A stretch of 20,890 nt of DNA from Acidimangrovimonas sp. (GTDB taxonomy: Bacteria > Pseudomonadota > Alphaproteobacteria > Rhodobacterales > Rhodobacteraceae), in the NCBI GenBank assembly GCA_030147905.1, contig JASBUM010000445.1:1-20890 (forward strand), read 5' to 3'. Position numbers and translations under genes: made by a program. Positions 1 to 7,744 of the stretch are shown one piece after another. The stretch's first letter is position 1; each line of letters opens with the position of its first letter. The notes beneath the pieces were generated by a model, which worked only from the letters and a program-made list of their open reading frames with translations, did not search any database and was not told the DNA's origin.

Positions 1-60
1 GGCGGCATATTCCTGCAGAACCCCCACAATCTGCTCTTCGGTGAAACGTGATTTGCGCAT
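1..60 (-). CDS. IS3-family transposase OrfA, N-terminal fragment (runs off left edge)
   Basis: Reading leftwards from an ATG at 58-60, the 20 visible codons begin MRKSRFTEEQIVGVLQEY, the typical opening of the small helix-turn-helix OrfA protein of IS3-family insertion sequences. In that family OrfA binds the element ends and is fused to the DDE integrase OrfB by programmed frameshifting. A good ribosome site (GAGGAG) lies just upstream of the ATG, at about 69-74. Only the first 20 residues are in the window, so intactness cannot be judged. Family assignment rests on this short but characteristic N-terminus. Confidence 0.8.
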   Translation of the reverse strand, partial: MRKSRFTEEQIVGVLQEYAA

Positions 61-125
61 CGTCTGTTCTCCTCGCTGCTATGAACGCTACGAGAACAAA
101 CTCTCCTTTTGAATGGCCCGGTTCA
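1..125 (-). mobile_element. Probable left end of an IS3-family insertion sequence
   Basis: The OrfA start is preceded by about 65 bases of leader. Read on the minus strand, the sequence from 125 begins TGAACCGGGCCATTCAAAAG. IS3-family elements start with TG, and many alphaproteobacterial members have ends beginning TGAACC followed by a G/C run. I therefore place the element terminus at 125. The opposite terminus and the target duplication are outside the window, so the boundary is inferred from one end only. Confidence 0.45.
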
Positions 126-499
126 TCGGGGGCAGGTCACCACCGCCCACACTCCGGCCTCGGGAACATCCCGCCGGCCGAATTTGCTGAGAAAAACAGG
201 CTGGAAATGCGCTCCTCTTAGCCACAGAAATCAACCCGCAGACTCTCCGCAAATCCGGAGGAGAGCCGGCGCTCAGGTCAGCTCGCTCATCGTTCGGCCG
301 CCCTTCAACGCGGCCAGCGCGACCCAATCGTCGGGAAAGCGATCCACCAGATCGCCTTCTGATTCTCCTCATACCTTGAAGGCAGGGCTGTGGTTCCGTC
401 CCGGGTGTCTCTTCGTCTTCGCTCCTTCGTCCCGGCAACGCTGCCGGATCAGGAGCGGAATATCCACCTAACTCAACCGTTCAGATTTCCCGAACCACC
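126..499. other. Intergenic stretch without a convincing gene
   Basis: This stretch lies between the putative IS end and the cfa stop codon. The open frames on either strand are arginine- and serine-rich, typical of random high-GC translation, and none has a recognisable domain or a good ribosome site. The only protein-like signal is a short minus-strand stretch at 276-323, listed separately. It could be decayed mobile-element DNA, which would fit the adjacent IS end. Confidence 0.5.
273..368 (-). pseudogene. Possible relic of a transposase OrfA
   Basis: On the minus strand a 31-codon open stretch ends at a TGA at 273-275. Its last 16 residues read VALAALKGGRTMSELT, which resembles the conserved 'VALEALKGERTLAEL' segment of IS3-family OrfA proteins. 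The residues before it (RFPDDW) do not match the usual REFKAK, and no start codon or ribosome site is evident. It may be a decayed fragment of a second IS, or chance similarity; a translated search would decide. Confidence 0.2.
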
Positions 500-1756
500 T
501 CAAAGGGCCCTCACCGGAGCGGCTCGATAACCGTCGCTTGCTACTGCGTCTGTCCTTGCCTGCGCTGCCAGCTCTGCGTCGAACATGTAGTCCCGTGTGA
601 TGGGAAGGCGATCGATCCGGCGGGTCAGCTGCATCTGGAAGACCATGTTCGTACACCGGCGGAAGCCCACTTCGCAGAGTACGAGATAGAATTCCCACAT
701 CCGGTAGAAGCGATCGTCGTAGAGGGTGCGGACCTTGTCCGCCTGCGCCAGAAACCTGTCGCGCCAGTGACGCAGCGTCTCGGCATAGTGCAGGCGCAAG
801 ATTTCGAGATCGGTAACGAAGAAGCCTTTCGGCTCAACCGCGGTGAAAACCTCCGACAGCGACGGCAGGTCGGCGCCTGGAAAGATGTACTTGCGCATGA
901 ATGGATTGATCGGAGCGGGCGTGTCGGAATAGCCGATGGAGTGGATCAGCGCGATCCCGTCGTCAGTCAGAAGGGTGCCCAGTTTAGAGAAGAATTCGGC
1001 ATAGTTGCGCTTGCCGACATGCTCGAACATCCCGACAGAGACCACCCGGTCGAAGGAACCCTCAAGTTCCCGGTAGTCGCGCAACTCGAAATGCAGCCGG
1101 TCGCGGGCAGACGACCGCGCGGCCCGTTCGATGGAATAGGCGTGCTGTTCTTGGCTCAGCGTAACGCCGGTTACGTCGGCTCCGTAGGTTTCAGCCAGGT
1201 AGCAGGCCATGCCGCCCCATCCTGAGCCGATATCGAGCACCTTCAGCCCGGGTCGGTCCAGCAGGAGCTTGGCCGCGACATGCTGCTTCTTCTGCTCCTG
1301 CGCACGCTCGAGCGTATCATCGGGATGCCGGAAGTAGGCGCAGGAATACTGTCGGTCCCGGTCGAGGAAGAGATCATACAATTCCGGTGACAGGTCATAG
1401 TGATGCGCAACATTGCGCTGCGCTTTTCCGAGCCGGTTCGCCTGTTTGTGTATCCGCCCGATCTGTTCTAACAGGCGATGCCTGGGGCTATCCGGGGCAG
1501 ATACGAGATTGCGCGCCATCAGATCGAGGAAGTCGTACAGCGACCCTTCCTCGATCGTGAGTTTCCCGTCCATATAGGCTTCGCCGACCGCGAGCGCCGG
1601 TCGCAGGGTCAGCGCGACCTCGCTCCGCAGAGATGCCACGCGTATGGCCACATGCGGTCCGTTTCCATCACCGAAGCGCTGGCGTCGGCCGGTCTTGTCG
1701 ATGAGTTCCAGAGAGCCGCTGTGAACCAACCGACGCAGAAGTGGAGCAAGCAGCAT
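500..1756 (-). CDS. cfa: Cyclopropane-fatty-acyl-phospholipid synthase
   Basis: This 418-residue protein is a SAM-dependent methyltransferase that transfers a methylene group to the double bond of unsaturated membrane phospholipid acyl chains, usually in stationary phase or under acid or osmotic stress. The SAM-binding motif VLDIGSGWGG is at about residues 173-182. The family signatures QYSCAYF (about 137) and SVGMFEHVG (about 240) are present, as is the C-terminal aromatic region with WRDRF and MWEFYL. Length is close to the usual 380-420. I chose the ATG at 1756 because GGGAG sits 9 bases upstream; a TTG two codons earlier would leave only 3 bases. The gene stands alone and has no evident link to the sugar locus on its right. 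Confidence 0.93.
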   Translation of the reverse strand: MLLAPLLRRLVHSGSLELIDKTGRRQRFGDGNGPHVAIRVASLRSEVALTLRPALAVGEAYMDGKLTIEEGSLYDFLDLMARNLVSAPDSPRHRLLEQIGRIHKQANRLGKAQRNVAHHYDLSPELYDLFLDRDRQYSCAYFRHPDDTLERAQEQKKQHVAAKLLLDRPGLKVLDIGSGWGGMACYLAETYGADVTGVTLSQEQHAYSIERAARSSARDRLHFELRDYRELEGSFDRVVSVGMFEHVGKRNYAEFFSKLGTLLTDDGIALIHSIGYSDTPAPINPFMRKYIFPGADLPSLSEVFTAVEPKGFFVTDLEILRLHYAETLRHWRDRFLAQADKVRTLYDDRFYRMWEFYLVLCEVGFRRCTNMVFQMQLTRRIDRLPITRDYMFDAELAAQARTDAVASDGYRAAPVRAL

Positions 1757-2437
1757 ATGCAATATCTCCCGCAGAATTTGCGCCGCCGTTTACTGGTGCG
1801 CAGAAGGGGAAAGCCAGCCGCCTCGTACAGCAATTGAGGCCCGAGGCAGCACCCGGAACGCGATAGTTGAAGCCCGCCCGCCAATTGGGCGGGTCGACGA
1901 ACTAGCGGGTTCGCGCAAGCAGCAATGACGCATCAAATTATTAACGACATCATCACTGGAAGCCCGGTTCACTGCAACCCCCCCGGACGGCAATGAGCGG
2001 ATAGCGCGCGAATGACCGATCCGATGGAAGCGGCCCGAGATCGTGCGCAAGCACCGCATGTCCGGAACCCGCCTCTCCTTGACCATTTCCTCGCGATGAA
2101 TGAACGGCAGCTTGGAGCGGTGCCATCAGCAGGGCCCACCGTATCCCCGCTATCGTCCAGGCGTTCGCCCCGCAACGGGGTCTGCCGCTGCGCAGTCCGC
2201 AAAGCTCCGCGCCAGCCCCCTTTGCCCAACCCGCCCAAATGGGCATAACTCAACCTCGGAGTCTCGCTCACGCTGGATAAAAGTTGGGGGCAACGTCACT
2301 GCCCGCGAAGCCGGCTTGGATGATCTTCGGACGGCTGATGAGCGACAACCATGTTGACGGTGCCGGTCAACATGGTTGTCGCTCATCATGGGAGGATTAC
2401 CGAGCCTCCGGGCACGCCCCGGCGCGGTTCGGTCCGG
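1757..2437. other. Gene-poor stretch upstream of cfa
   Basis: No open frame here has a recognisable domain. The part next to cfa (about 1920-1960) is locally AT-rich and probably carries the cfa promoter, although no clear -35/-10 pair stands out. A short GC hairpin (CCCGCC pairing with GGCGGG, about 1873-1893) lies about 115 bases upstream of the cfa start. The right part contains the long perfect inverted repeat at 2336-2388. The frames read like non-coding or decayed sequence. Confidence 0.5.
2336..2388. repeat. Perfect 23-bp inverted repeat with 7-base loop
   Basis: The left arm (2336-2358) and right arm (2366-2388) are exact reverse complements over 23 bases, separated by GGTGCCG. The core of the right arm reads GTCAACATGGTTGTCGCTC. 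It lies 50 bases beyond the stop of the minus-strand GntR gene, so it could act on that transcript as a terminator or 3' stabiliser, but no T-tract follows on either side. Alternatives are a mobile-element end, a recombination site or a REP-like element. Confidence 0.9.
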
Positions 2438-3178
2438 TCAGTCGAAATATTCCGCGTGCAACGCGGTCAGCGCGTCGAGAAGATACAGCACCGATCGCAG
2501 GTGGTCCCGCGTCGCCGCGGCGGCCCGGTCCGGATCGCCCGCGCGAAGGGCCTCGAAGATTGCGCAATGCTGGGTGTGCAGCGTCTCCAGATGGTCGCGC
2601 TCGCGCAGGCTGAGCACGCGTAGCCGGTCGAGCTGCATTTTCTCGTGCTCCAGCACATGGGCCGAACGCGGATAGCCCGTGGCCCGCGCGATATCGAGAT
2701 GAAAGCTGTCGTCGAGCTGCTGAAAGGTCATGTCGTCAGCATCCTCGATCGCCTTTCGCTGGGCCGACAGACCCTCGCGGAGTTCGGCCTCCACCGCCGG
2801 GTTCAGGCCGATCTCGGCGATCCGGGTCACGTTCGCCACCTCCAACGCCTCCCGCAGAAAGCGGGCTTCGCGAATCTTCTGCGCATTCAGGCGGGTGACG
2901 AAATTGCCCCGGCTCGGAAGCGTGGTGACCAGCCCCGCGTCACGCAACTGGGCAAGTGCCTCGCGCACCGGCGTTCTGCTCGCGCCGAAGCACTGGCCAA
3001 GCTCGGCCTCGGACAATGCGCAGCCCGGCGGCAGCTCCATCCGCAGGATCGCGGCCTTCAGCGCGGCGAAGATCTGGCCCCCTGCCGGGCGCGCCATGTC
3101 CAGCCGCGGCAGGCCCAGGCGCGCCATGTCCGGTGCATCGGTGGGGGCAGGCCGGGCTGCTTTCGTCGGTGCGGGCAT
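2438..3178 (-). CDS. GntR-family regulator with FCD ligand-binding domain
   Basis: This 246-residue repressor-type protein has an N-terminal winged helix (about 32-96, with the GASRTPVREALAQLRDAGLV recognition region) and a C-terminal all-helical FCD domain (about 105-235). Likely metal ligands in the FCD domain are D156, H160, H204 and H226, as is usual for members that sense sugar acids or organic acids. The first 30 residues are an alanine/proline-rich extension. The ATG at 3176-3178 has a strong AAGGAG site. The gene diverges from the oxidoreductase and ABC-transporter operon across 107 bases containing two palindromes. It therefore probably represses both itself and that operon. The inducer is unknown; an SQ-derived or related sugar is my inference. 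Confidence 0.9.
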   Translation of the reverse strand: MPAPTKAARPAPTDAPDMARLGLPRLDMARPAGGQIFAALKAAILRMELPPGCALSEAELGQCFGASRTPVREALAQLRDAGLVTTLPSRGNFVTRLNAQKIREARFLREALEVANVTRIAEIGLNPAVEAELREGLSAQRKAIEDADDMTFQQLDDSFHLDIARATGYPRSAHVLEHEKMQLDRLRVLSLRERDHLETLHTQHCAIFEALRAGDPDRAAAATRDHLRSVLYLLDALTALHAEYFD

Positions 3179-3195
3179 GAAGAACTCCTTGTAAT

Positions 3196-3207
3196 CCGGT
3201 ATACCGG
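3196..3207. promoter_or_regulatory. Operator palindrome 1 (CCGGTATACCGG)
   Basis: This is a perfect 12-bp palindrome 18 bases upstream of the start of the GntR/FCD gene. It recurs 30 bp away at 3225-3238. Paired identical palindromes between a GntR-type gene and its divergent target are the usual layout of autoregulated operators. Being so close to the regulator's start codon, occupancy would block its transcription. Assignment to this regulator is inferred from position. Confidence 0.7.
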
Positions 3208-3224
3208 TATTCAGAAGGTTTGCA

Positions 3225-3238
3225 ACCGGTATACCGGT
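3225..3238. promoter_or_regulatory. Operator palindrome 2 (ACCGGTATACCGGT)
   Basis: This perfect 14-bp palindrome shares its 12-bp core with the site at 3196-3207. The 30-bp centre-to-centre spacing is about three helical turns, so two dimers would sit on the same face of the DNA. A possible -35 element TTGCAA (3220-3225) for the rightward operon abuts this site, placing the palindrome in the promoter spacer; the matching -10 is weak. Repression by steric block is inferred. Confidence 0.7.
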
Positions 3239-3285
3239 CTGCTAACCAAGGGTCTGGGGAGAGTCGGGTTGCGCAGGGGGGACGC

Positions 3286-4323
3286 ATGAAGGCGGCGTTG
3301 ATCGGCGTGGGAATGGTTGCGACGACGCATGTCGACGCGATCCTTGGCACCGGCGGCCGGATCGGTCTTGCCGGCGTTCTCGCGCGACGCCCGCAGCAGG
3401 CTGCGACCTTCGCCTCGGCTCTTGCCGATCGGCTGGGGATGAGGCCCCGGGTTTATGGTACGCTGGCCGAGATCGCCGAGGATCCGGCGGTTGATTTCGT
3501 CATCATTGCGACACCGCCGAACGCGCGTATGGAGGCGGTCGAGACCCTCGCCGCTGCAGGCAAGCCCATGCTGATGGAAAAGCCGGTCGAGCGCTCGCTC
3601 GCCGCGGCCGAGACCATGGTGAGGACATGCGAGCGTGCGGGTGTGGCACTGGGTATCGTGCTCCAGCACCGGATGCGGGGTTCGGCCCGGCGGCTCTCGA
3701 CGCTTCTGTCGGAGGGCGTGCTTGGCGAGATCGGGTTGATCGAGATCGTCGTGCCCTGGTGGCGCGGCCAGGCCTATTATGACGAGCCCGGGCGCGGCAG
3801 CTATGCGCGCGACGGGGGCGGCGTGCTGATTTCGCAGGCGATACACACGATCGATCTGGCGCTTTCACTGGGTGGTCCGGTGACGCGGGTTCAGGCGATG
3901 GCGCGGCGGACCAGGCTGCACCGGATGGAGGCCGAGGACATCGTCACGGCCGGGCTGGAATTCGCCTCGGGTGCGGTGGGGTCGCTCCGTGCCACCACGG
4001 CCAGCCGCCCCGGCGCGGCGGAGACGATCACATTGCATGGCACCAGGGCCAGCGCGATATTGACCGGCGGACGGCTGGATCTGCACCATGAGGATGGCAC
4101 GACCGAGACCTTCGGTGCTGCGGGCGGGACCGGTGGCGGTGCCGATCCGATGGCCTTCACCCATGAATGGCATCAGGCGATCCTCGAGGATTTTGCCGAT
4201 GCCCTGGCGGCAGGTCGGAAACCGACGGTCAGCGGGCGCGACGCGCTGGCCGTGCACCGCCTGATCGAAGCGCTGATCCGTTCGTCGGACGAAGGTCGCA
4301 TTGTCACAGTGGAGGCCGCATGA
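3286..4323 (+). CDS. Gfo/Idh/MocA-family oxidoreductase (first of three in tandem)
   Basis: This 345-residue protein has an N-terminal Rossmann fold (IGVGMVATTH, residues 6-15), the family EKP motif (E98-K99-P100; the lysine is the usual catalytic/cofactor residue) and a C-terminal alpha/beta domain with GGGVLISQAIHTIDL around 177-191, supplying H187 and D190. These features indicate an active NAD(P)-dependent enzyme acting on a sugar or cyclitol. I chose the ATG at 3286 (AGGGGGG upstream, canonical N-terminus); the open frame extends upstream but that part is not protein-like. It heads the operon controlled from the twin palindromes and overlaps the next gene by ATGA. It could be a sugar 3-dehydrogenase or an NAD-dependent glycosidase; sequence alone does not settle which. 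Confidence 0.9.
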   Translation: MKAALIGVGMVATTHVDAILGTGGRIGLAGVLARRPQQAATFASALADRLGMRPRVYGTLAEIAEDPAVDFVIIATPPNARMEAVETLAAAGKPMLMEKPVERSLAAAETMVRTCERAGVALGIVLQHRMRGSARRLSTLLSEGVLGEIGLIEIVVPWWRGQAYYDEPGRGSYARDGGGVLISQAIHTIDLALSLGGPVTRVQAMARRTRLHRMEAEDIVTAGLEFASGAVGSLRATTASRPGAAETITLHGTRASAILTGGRLDLHHEDGTTETFGAAGGTGGGADPMAFTHEWHQAILEDFADALAAGRKPTVSGRDALAVHRLIEALIRSSDEGRIVTVEAA

Positions 4324-5336
4324 ACCGCCCGATCCGTTTCGCCGCGCTTGGTATCGATCACCGCCACATCTTCGGCATGGCGCAGAACATGTGCGCGGCC
4401 GGAGCCGAATTCGCCGGCTGGTGGACCGAAGGTGAGCCCGAGCCGCTCCGCGGTTTCACCGAACGTTTTCCCGATGTGCCCCGCATCATCGACCGCAGCG
4501 CGATCCTGGAAGACGATACGCTCGACCTCATCCTGATAGCTGCGGTGCCGCGAGACCGCGCGGCGCTTGCGATCGCGGCGATGGAGGCGGGCAAGGACGT
4601 GCTTGTCGACAAGCCCGGCTGCACCACGCTTGCGGATCTGGCGGCACTCGGCGCGGTTCAGGCGCGGACCGGCCGGATCTGGGCCGTGGACTATTCCGAA
4701 CGGCTGGAGGTGCCCGCAGCCACCCGCGCGGCGGAGCTTGTGGCCGAAGGGGCGATCGGCCGCGTGATCCAGACCGTCGGGCTTGGCCCCCACCGGTTGA
4801 ACGCGCATCTTCGCCCGCCGTGGTTTTTCGAGCGCGACGCCTACGGCGGGATCATCACCGACATCGGCTCCCATCAGTTCGAACAGTTCCTGTTTTTCAC
4901 CGGCGCGACCGATGCGCGCGTGGAACATGCGGCGGTGGCCAACCATGCGCATCCGCAATGGCCGGGACTGCAGGATTTCGGCGAGGTCGTGCTGCGCTCG
5001 GAGCATGCGCACGGCTATATCCGGCTTGACTGGTTCACGCCGGACGCCTTGCCGAGCTGGGGCGACGGGCGCCTGACCATCCTCGGCACCGAGGGTTATA
5101 TCGAGCTGCGCAAATATGTCGATGTGGGCGGCGCCGACGGCACCGATCATCTGATCCTCGTGAACGGGACGCGTTGCGAGAAGATGCAGTGTGCGGATGC
5201 GGGTCTGCCCTATTTTGCGCGGCTCGCGCGCGACATCCGTGACCGCACCGAGACCGCGGCGGCGCAGGCGCATGTCTTCAAGGCGATGGAACTTGCGCTG
5301 ACGGCGCAGGCGCTGGCCGAGGCGGGTCGGCAATGA
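4320..5336 (+). CDS. Gfo/Idh/MocA-fold protein with atypical cofactor motif (second in tandem)
   Basis: This 338-residue protein starts at an ATG overlapping the previous stop (ATGA), which implies translational coupling. Its N-terminus reads FAALGIDHRHIFGM, so the usual GxGxxG/A cofactor loop is replaced by a GIDHRH-type sequence, and the EKP motif is DKP (D97-K98-P99). The C-terminal domain keeps YGGIITDIGSHQFEQF around 175-190, with H185 and E188 where most relatives have HxxD. The fold is clear, but the changed motifs suggest different cofactor use or non-redox chemistry such as a lyase or isomerase step. Substrate is unknown. Its place between two more canonical family members suggests a shared pathway. 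Confidence 0.85.
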   Translation: MNRPIRFAALGIDHRHIFGMAQNMCAAGAEFAGWWTEGEPEPLRGFTERFPDVPRIIDRSAILEDDTLDLILIAAVPRDRAALAIAAMEAGKDVLVDKPGCTTLADLAALGAVQARTGRIWAVDYSERLEVPAATRAAELVAEGAIGRVIQTVGLGPHRLNAHLRPPWFFERDAYGGIITDIGSHQFEQFLFFTGATDARVEHAAVANHAHPQWPGLQDFGEVVLRSEHAHGYIRLDWFTPDALPSWGDGRLTILGTEGYIELRKYVDVGGADGTDHLILVNGTRCEKMQCADAGLPYFARLARDIRDRTETAAAQAHVFKAMELALTAQALAEAGRQ

Positions 5337-6391
5337 TCCGGGTCGCGATCATCGGCGCCGGGATCGGGCGCGAGCATCTGGCCGGCTACCGCGCGCTGCC
5401 CGATCGTTACGAGGTTGCCGCGCTTGTCGATCTGGATCTGCGCCGCGCCGCCGAGGCGGTCGGCAATCTGCCTGTCCCGATCGCGGCAGAGGCCGATCAA
5501 CTCCTTGCCGATCCGTCGATCGACCTGATCGATATCTGTCTTCCGCCGCATCTTCATCTGCCGTTCTCGCTGCGCGCGCTGAACGCGGGCAAGGATGTGA
5601 TCTGCGAAAAGCCGCTGGTGGCGTCGCTGGCTGACGCCGATCGGCTGCTTGCCGCGATCGATGCCTCGGGCCGGCGTCTGACGCCGGTGTTTCAGTATCG
5701 GTATGGCCCCGCGATGGCGCAATTGACGGCGCTGGCCGAGGCCGGGCTGACCGGCCGGGCCTATGCCGCCAGTCTGGAGACCCACTGGAACCGCGGTCCG
5801 GCCTATTACGCGGTTCCCTGGCGCGGGACCTGGGAAGGCGAGAACGGCGGCGCGGTCTTGGGGCATGCGATCCACAACCACGATCTGATGACGATGATCC
5901 TGGGGCCGGTCCGGCGGCTTTCGGCCTTTACCGCGACGCGGGTCAACGGAATCGAGACCGAGGATTGCGCGGCGATCAGCTTCGAGATGGTCTCGGGCGC
6001 GCTTGTCACCTCGTCGATCACGCTGGGCGCCGCAACCGATGAAAGCCGCATCCGCCTGTGCTTCCAAGGGCTGACGGCCGAATCCGACACCACCCCCTAT
6101 GCGCCGGCAACTGGCGCCTGGCGGTTCACCGCCCGCGCCCCGCGCGAACAGGCGGCGATCGATGCGGTGCTGGCGGATGTTCGGCCGGGGCCCGCCGGGT
6201 TTGCGGGCTTCCTCGAGGCCAATGCCGACGCGCTCGAGGGGAGCCCCGGGCGCGAAGTGACCGCCGCCGACGGCCGGCGCTCGATCGAGCTGGTATCGGC
6301 GATCTATCAGTCGGCGCGGGAGGGGCGCGCCGTGACGCTGCCGCTCGGGCCCGAGGCCCCGCTCTACGCGGGCTGGCGGCCCGTCGGCTGA
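5333..6391 (+). CDS. Gfo/Idh/MocA-family oxidoreductase (third in tandem)
   Basis: This 352-residue protein overlaps the preceding gene by ATGA. The Rossmann motif is VAIIGAGIGREHLAGY (residues 4-19), the catalytic motif is EKP (E92-K93-P94), and the C-terminal domain has NGGAVLGHAIHNHDLM around 171-186 with H181 and D184. This predicts a functional NAD(P)-dependent sugar dehydrogenase, reductase or oxidoreductive glycosidase. It is clearly different in sequence from its two upstream neighbours, so the three are not a recent duplication. The binding-protein gene follows after 47 bases, presumably on the same transcript, which ties this enzyme to the imported sugar. Confidence 0.9.
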   Translation: MIRVAIIGAGIGREHLAGYRALPDRYEVAALVDLDLRRAAEAVGNLPVPIAAEADQLLADPSIDLIDICLPPHLHLPFSLRALNAGKDVICEKPLVASLADADRLLAAIDASGRRLTPVFQYRYGPAMAQLTALAEAGLTGRAYAASLETHWNRGPAYYAVPWRGTWEGENGGAVLGHAIHNHDLMTMILGPVRRLSAFTATRVNGIETEDCAAISFEMVSGALVTSSITLGAATDESRIRLCFQGLTAESDTTPYAPATGAWRFTARAPREQAAIDAVLADVRPGPAGFAGFLEANADALEGSPGREVTAADGRRSIELVSAIYQSAREGRAVTLPLGPEAPLYAGWRPVG

Positions 6392-6438
6392 GGAGACCAC
6401 ACCACCGGAAACGCGACGAAGAACAGGGAGGACGACCA

Positions 6439-7722
6439 ATGACCAGACTGATCCATGCCCTTGCCGGGGCCACTGCGGCGTTGACCATGGCCGCGACGCT
6501 TGCACGGGCCGAACCCGTCACGCTGCAGTTCATGTGCTATCAGGACGGCAACGAATGCACCGTGGCCGACCAGTTGATCAAGAAGTTCGAGGCCAAGCAT
6601 CCGGACATCAGGGTCCGGACCAACATCGTGCCCTACAACGCCATACTGGAGAACCTGCCGGTCCAGCTTGCGGCCAATTCCGGACCCGATCTCGCTAAGG
6701 TCACCGACCTCGGCGGGCTGCACAAATACTACCTCGACCTCACGCCCTATGTCGACAAGGCCTATTGGGAGAAGGCCTTTGGCAAGACGCTGGACTGGTA
6801 TCGCGCCGGCAAGGACGATCACGGCATCTACGGGCTTCATACGCAGCTGACGATCACCGGCGCCTATGTCAACAAGACGCTGTTCGATCAGGCCGGGGTC
6901 AAGATGCCCGGCCCGGGCGCGACCTGGGACGACTGGGCCAAGGCGTCCCGCGCGGTGGCGAAGAAGACCCAGACCAAATATCCCATGGCGATGGATCGGT
7001 CCGGCCACCGTTTCGCCGGCATCGCGATCCCCTATGGCGCCAAGTATTTCGACAAGAACGGCAACCCCGAGCTTGACGACCCGGGCTTTGTCGCGGCCGC
7101 CCGGCAATTCGTGGCCTGGAACAAGGACGGCACCATGGATCGCGACGTCTGGGCCGGCAAGGGTGGCGCAACCTATGCCGATGCGACGAAGGAATTCATC
7201 AACGGCGAACTCGTCTTCTACTACTCCGGCTCGTGGCAGGTGGCCAAGTTTGCCAAGCAGATCGGCAATGCCTTTGACTGGGAAGTCGTGCCCGCCCCCT
7301 GCGGTCCGGCCGGCAAGGACGCATGTTCGGGCATGCCGGGCGGCGCAGGCATCGTCGGCTTCAAGGAGACCAAGCACCCCAAGCAGGTGGCCGAACTTCT
7401 GAGCTTCCTCGCCCAGCCGGCCAATTATGCCGAACTGGAGGCGAAATCGCTGAACATCCCGGCCAACAAGATCGTCGCGGCCGAAGGCGTGAAATACGAG
7501 GGCGCAAGCCCCGAGGCCGGCCGCGCGTTGAACGCCTGGGCCAGGCAGGTGCCGACCATCGCCGATACCGCCTATGCCTTCCAGGGCTATCGGAACAATC
7601 GCGCGATGTTCAACATCACGGTCAAGCGCGTGACCCAGGTGATCGTGGGGGAACTGACGCTCGATGCCGCAGTGAAACGGATGCAGCAGGATCTGAAGCA
7701 GGCCGTGTCGGCGTCCAAATAG
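6439..7722 (+). CDS. smoF: Sugar ABC transporter binding protein, SmoF-like (SQ-glycoside binding)
   Basis: This 427-residue periplasmic family-1 solute-binding protein has a signal peptide (residues 1-24, cleavage after ALARA... at ARA/EP). The mature protein shows strong resemblance, as I recall it, to Agrobacterium SmoF, the binding protein for sulfoquinovosyl glycerol. Shared stretches include MCYQDGNEC near the N-terminus, AILENLPVQLAA, KVTDLGGLHKYYLDLTPYVD, QLTITGAYVN, AMDRSGHRFAG and YYSGSWQ. Cysteine pairs C33/C40 and C288/C296 may form disulfides. The ATG at 6439 has a GGAGG site. It is followed by a hairpin and the two permease genes. SQ-glycoside specificity rests on this resemblance and on the nearby monooxygenase trio; an unrelated sugar is possible. 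Confidence 0.82.
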   Translation: MTRLIHALAGATAALTMAATLARAEPVTLQFMCYQDGNECTVADQLIKKFEAKHPDIRVRTNIVPYNAILENLPVQLAANSGPDLAKVTDLGGLHKYYLDLTPYVDKAYWEKAFGKTLDWYRAGKDDHGIYGLHTQLTITGAYVNKTLFDQAGVKMPGPGATWDDWAKASRAVAKKTQTKYPMAMDRSGHRFAGIAIPYGAKYFDKNGNPELDDPGFVAAARQFVAWNKDGTMDRDVWAGKGGATYADATKEFINGELVFYYSGSWQVAKFAKQIGNAFDWEVVPAPCGPAGKDACSGMPGGAGIVGFKETKHPKQVAELLSFLAQPANYAELEAKSLNIPANKIVAAEGVKYEGASPEAGRALNAWARQVPTIADTAYAFQGYRNNRAMFNITVKRVTQVIVGELTLDAAVKRMQQDLKQAVSASK

Positions 7723-7744
7723 ACCCGCGCCCATTCTCGTGGAG

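Noticed and set aside
3286..6391. Reading the three Gfo/Idh/MocA genes as an inositol catabolic operon
   Set aside because: No iolB, iolC, iolD or iolE genes are nearby and the importer is a CUT1 type with a SmoF-like binding protein, so inositol is not supported, though individual enzymes might act on cyclitols.
4173..6505. Long minus-strand open frames (4173-5333 and 5210-6505)
   Set aside because: They are antisense to the second and third Gfo/Idh/MocA genes; composition is arginine-rich and no motif is present.
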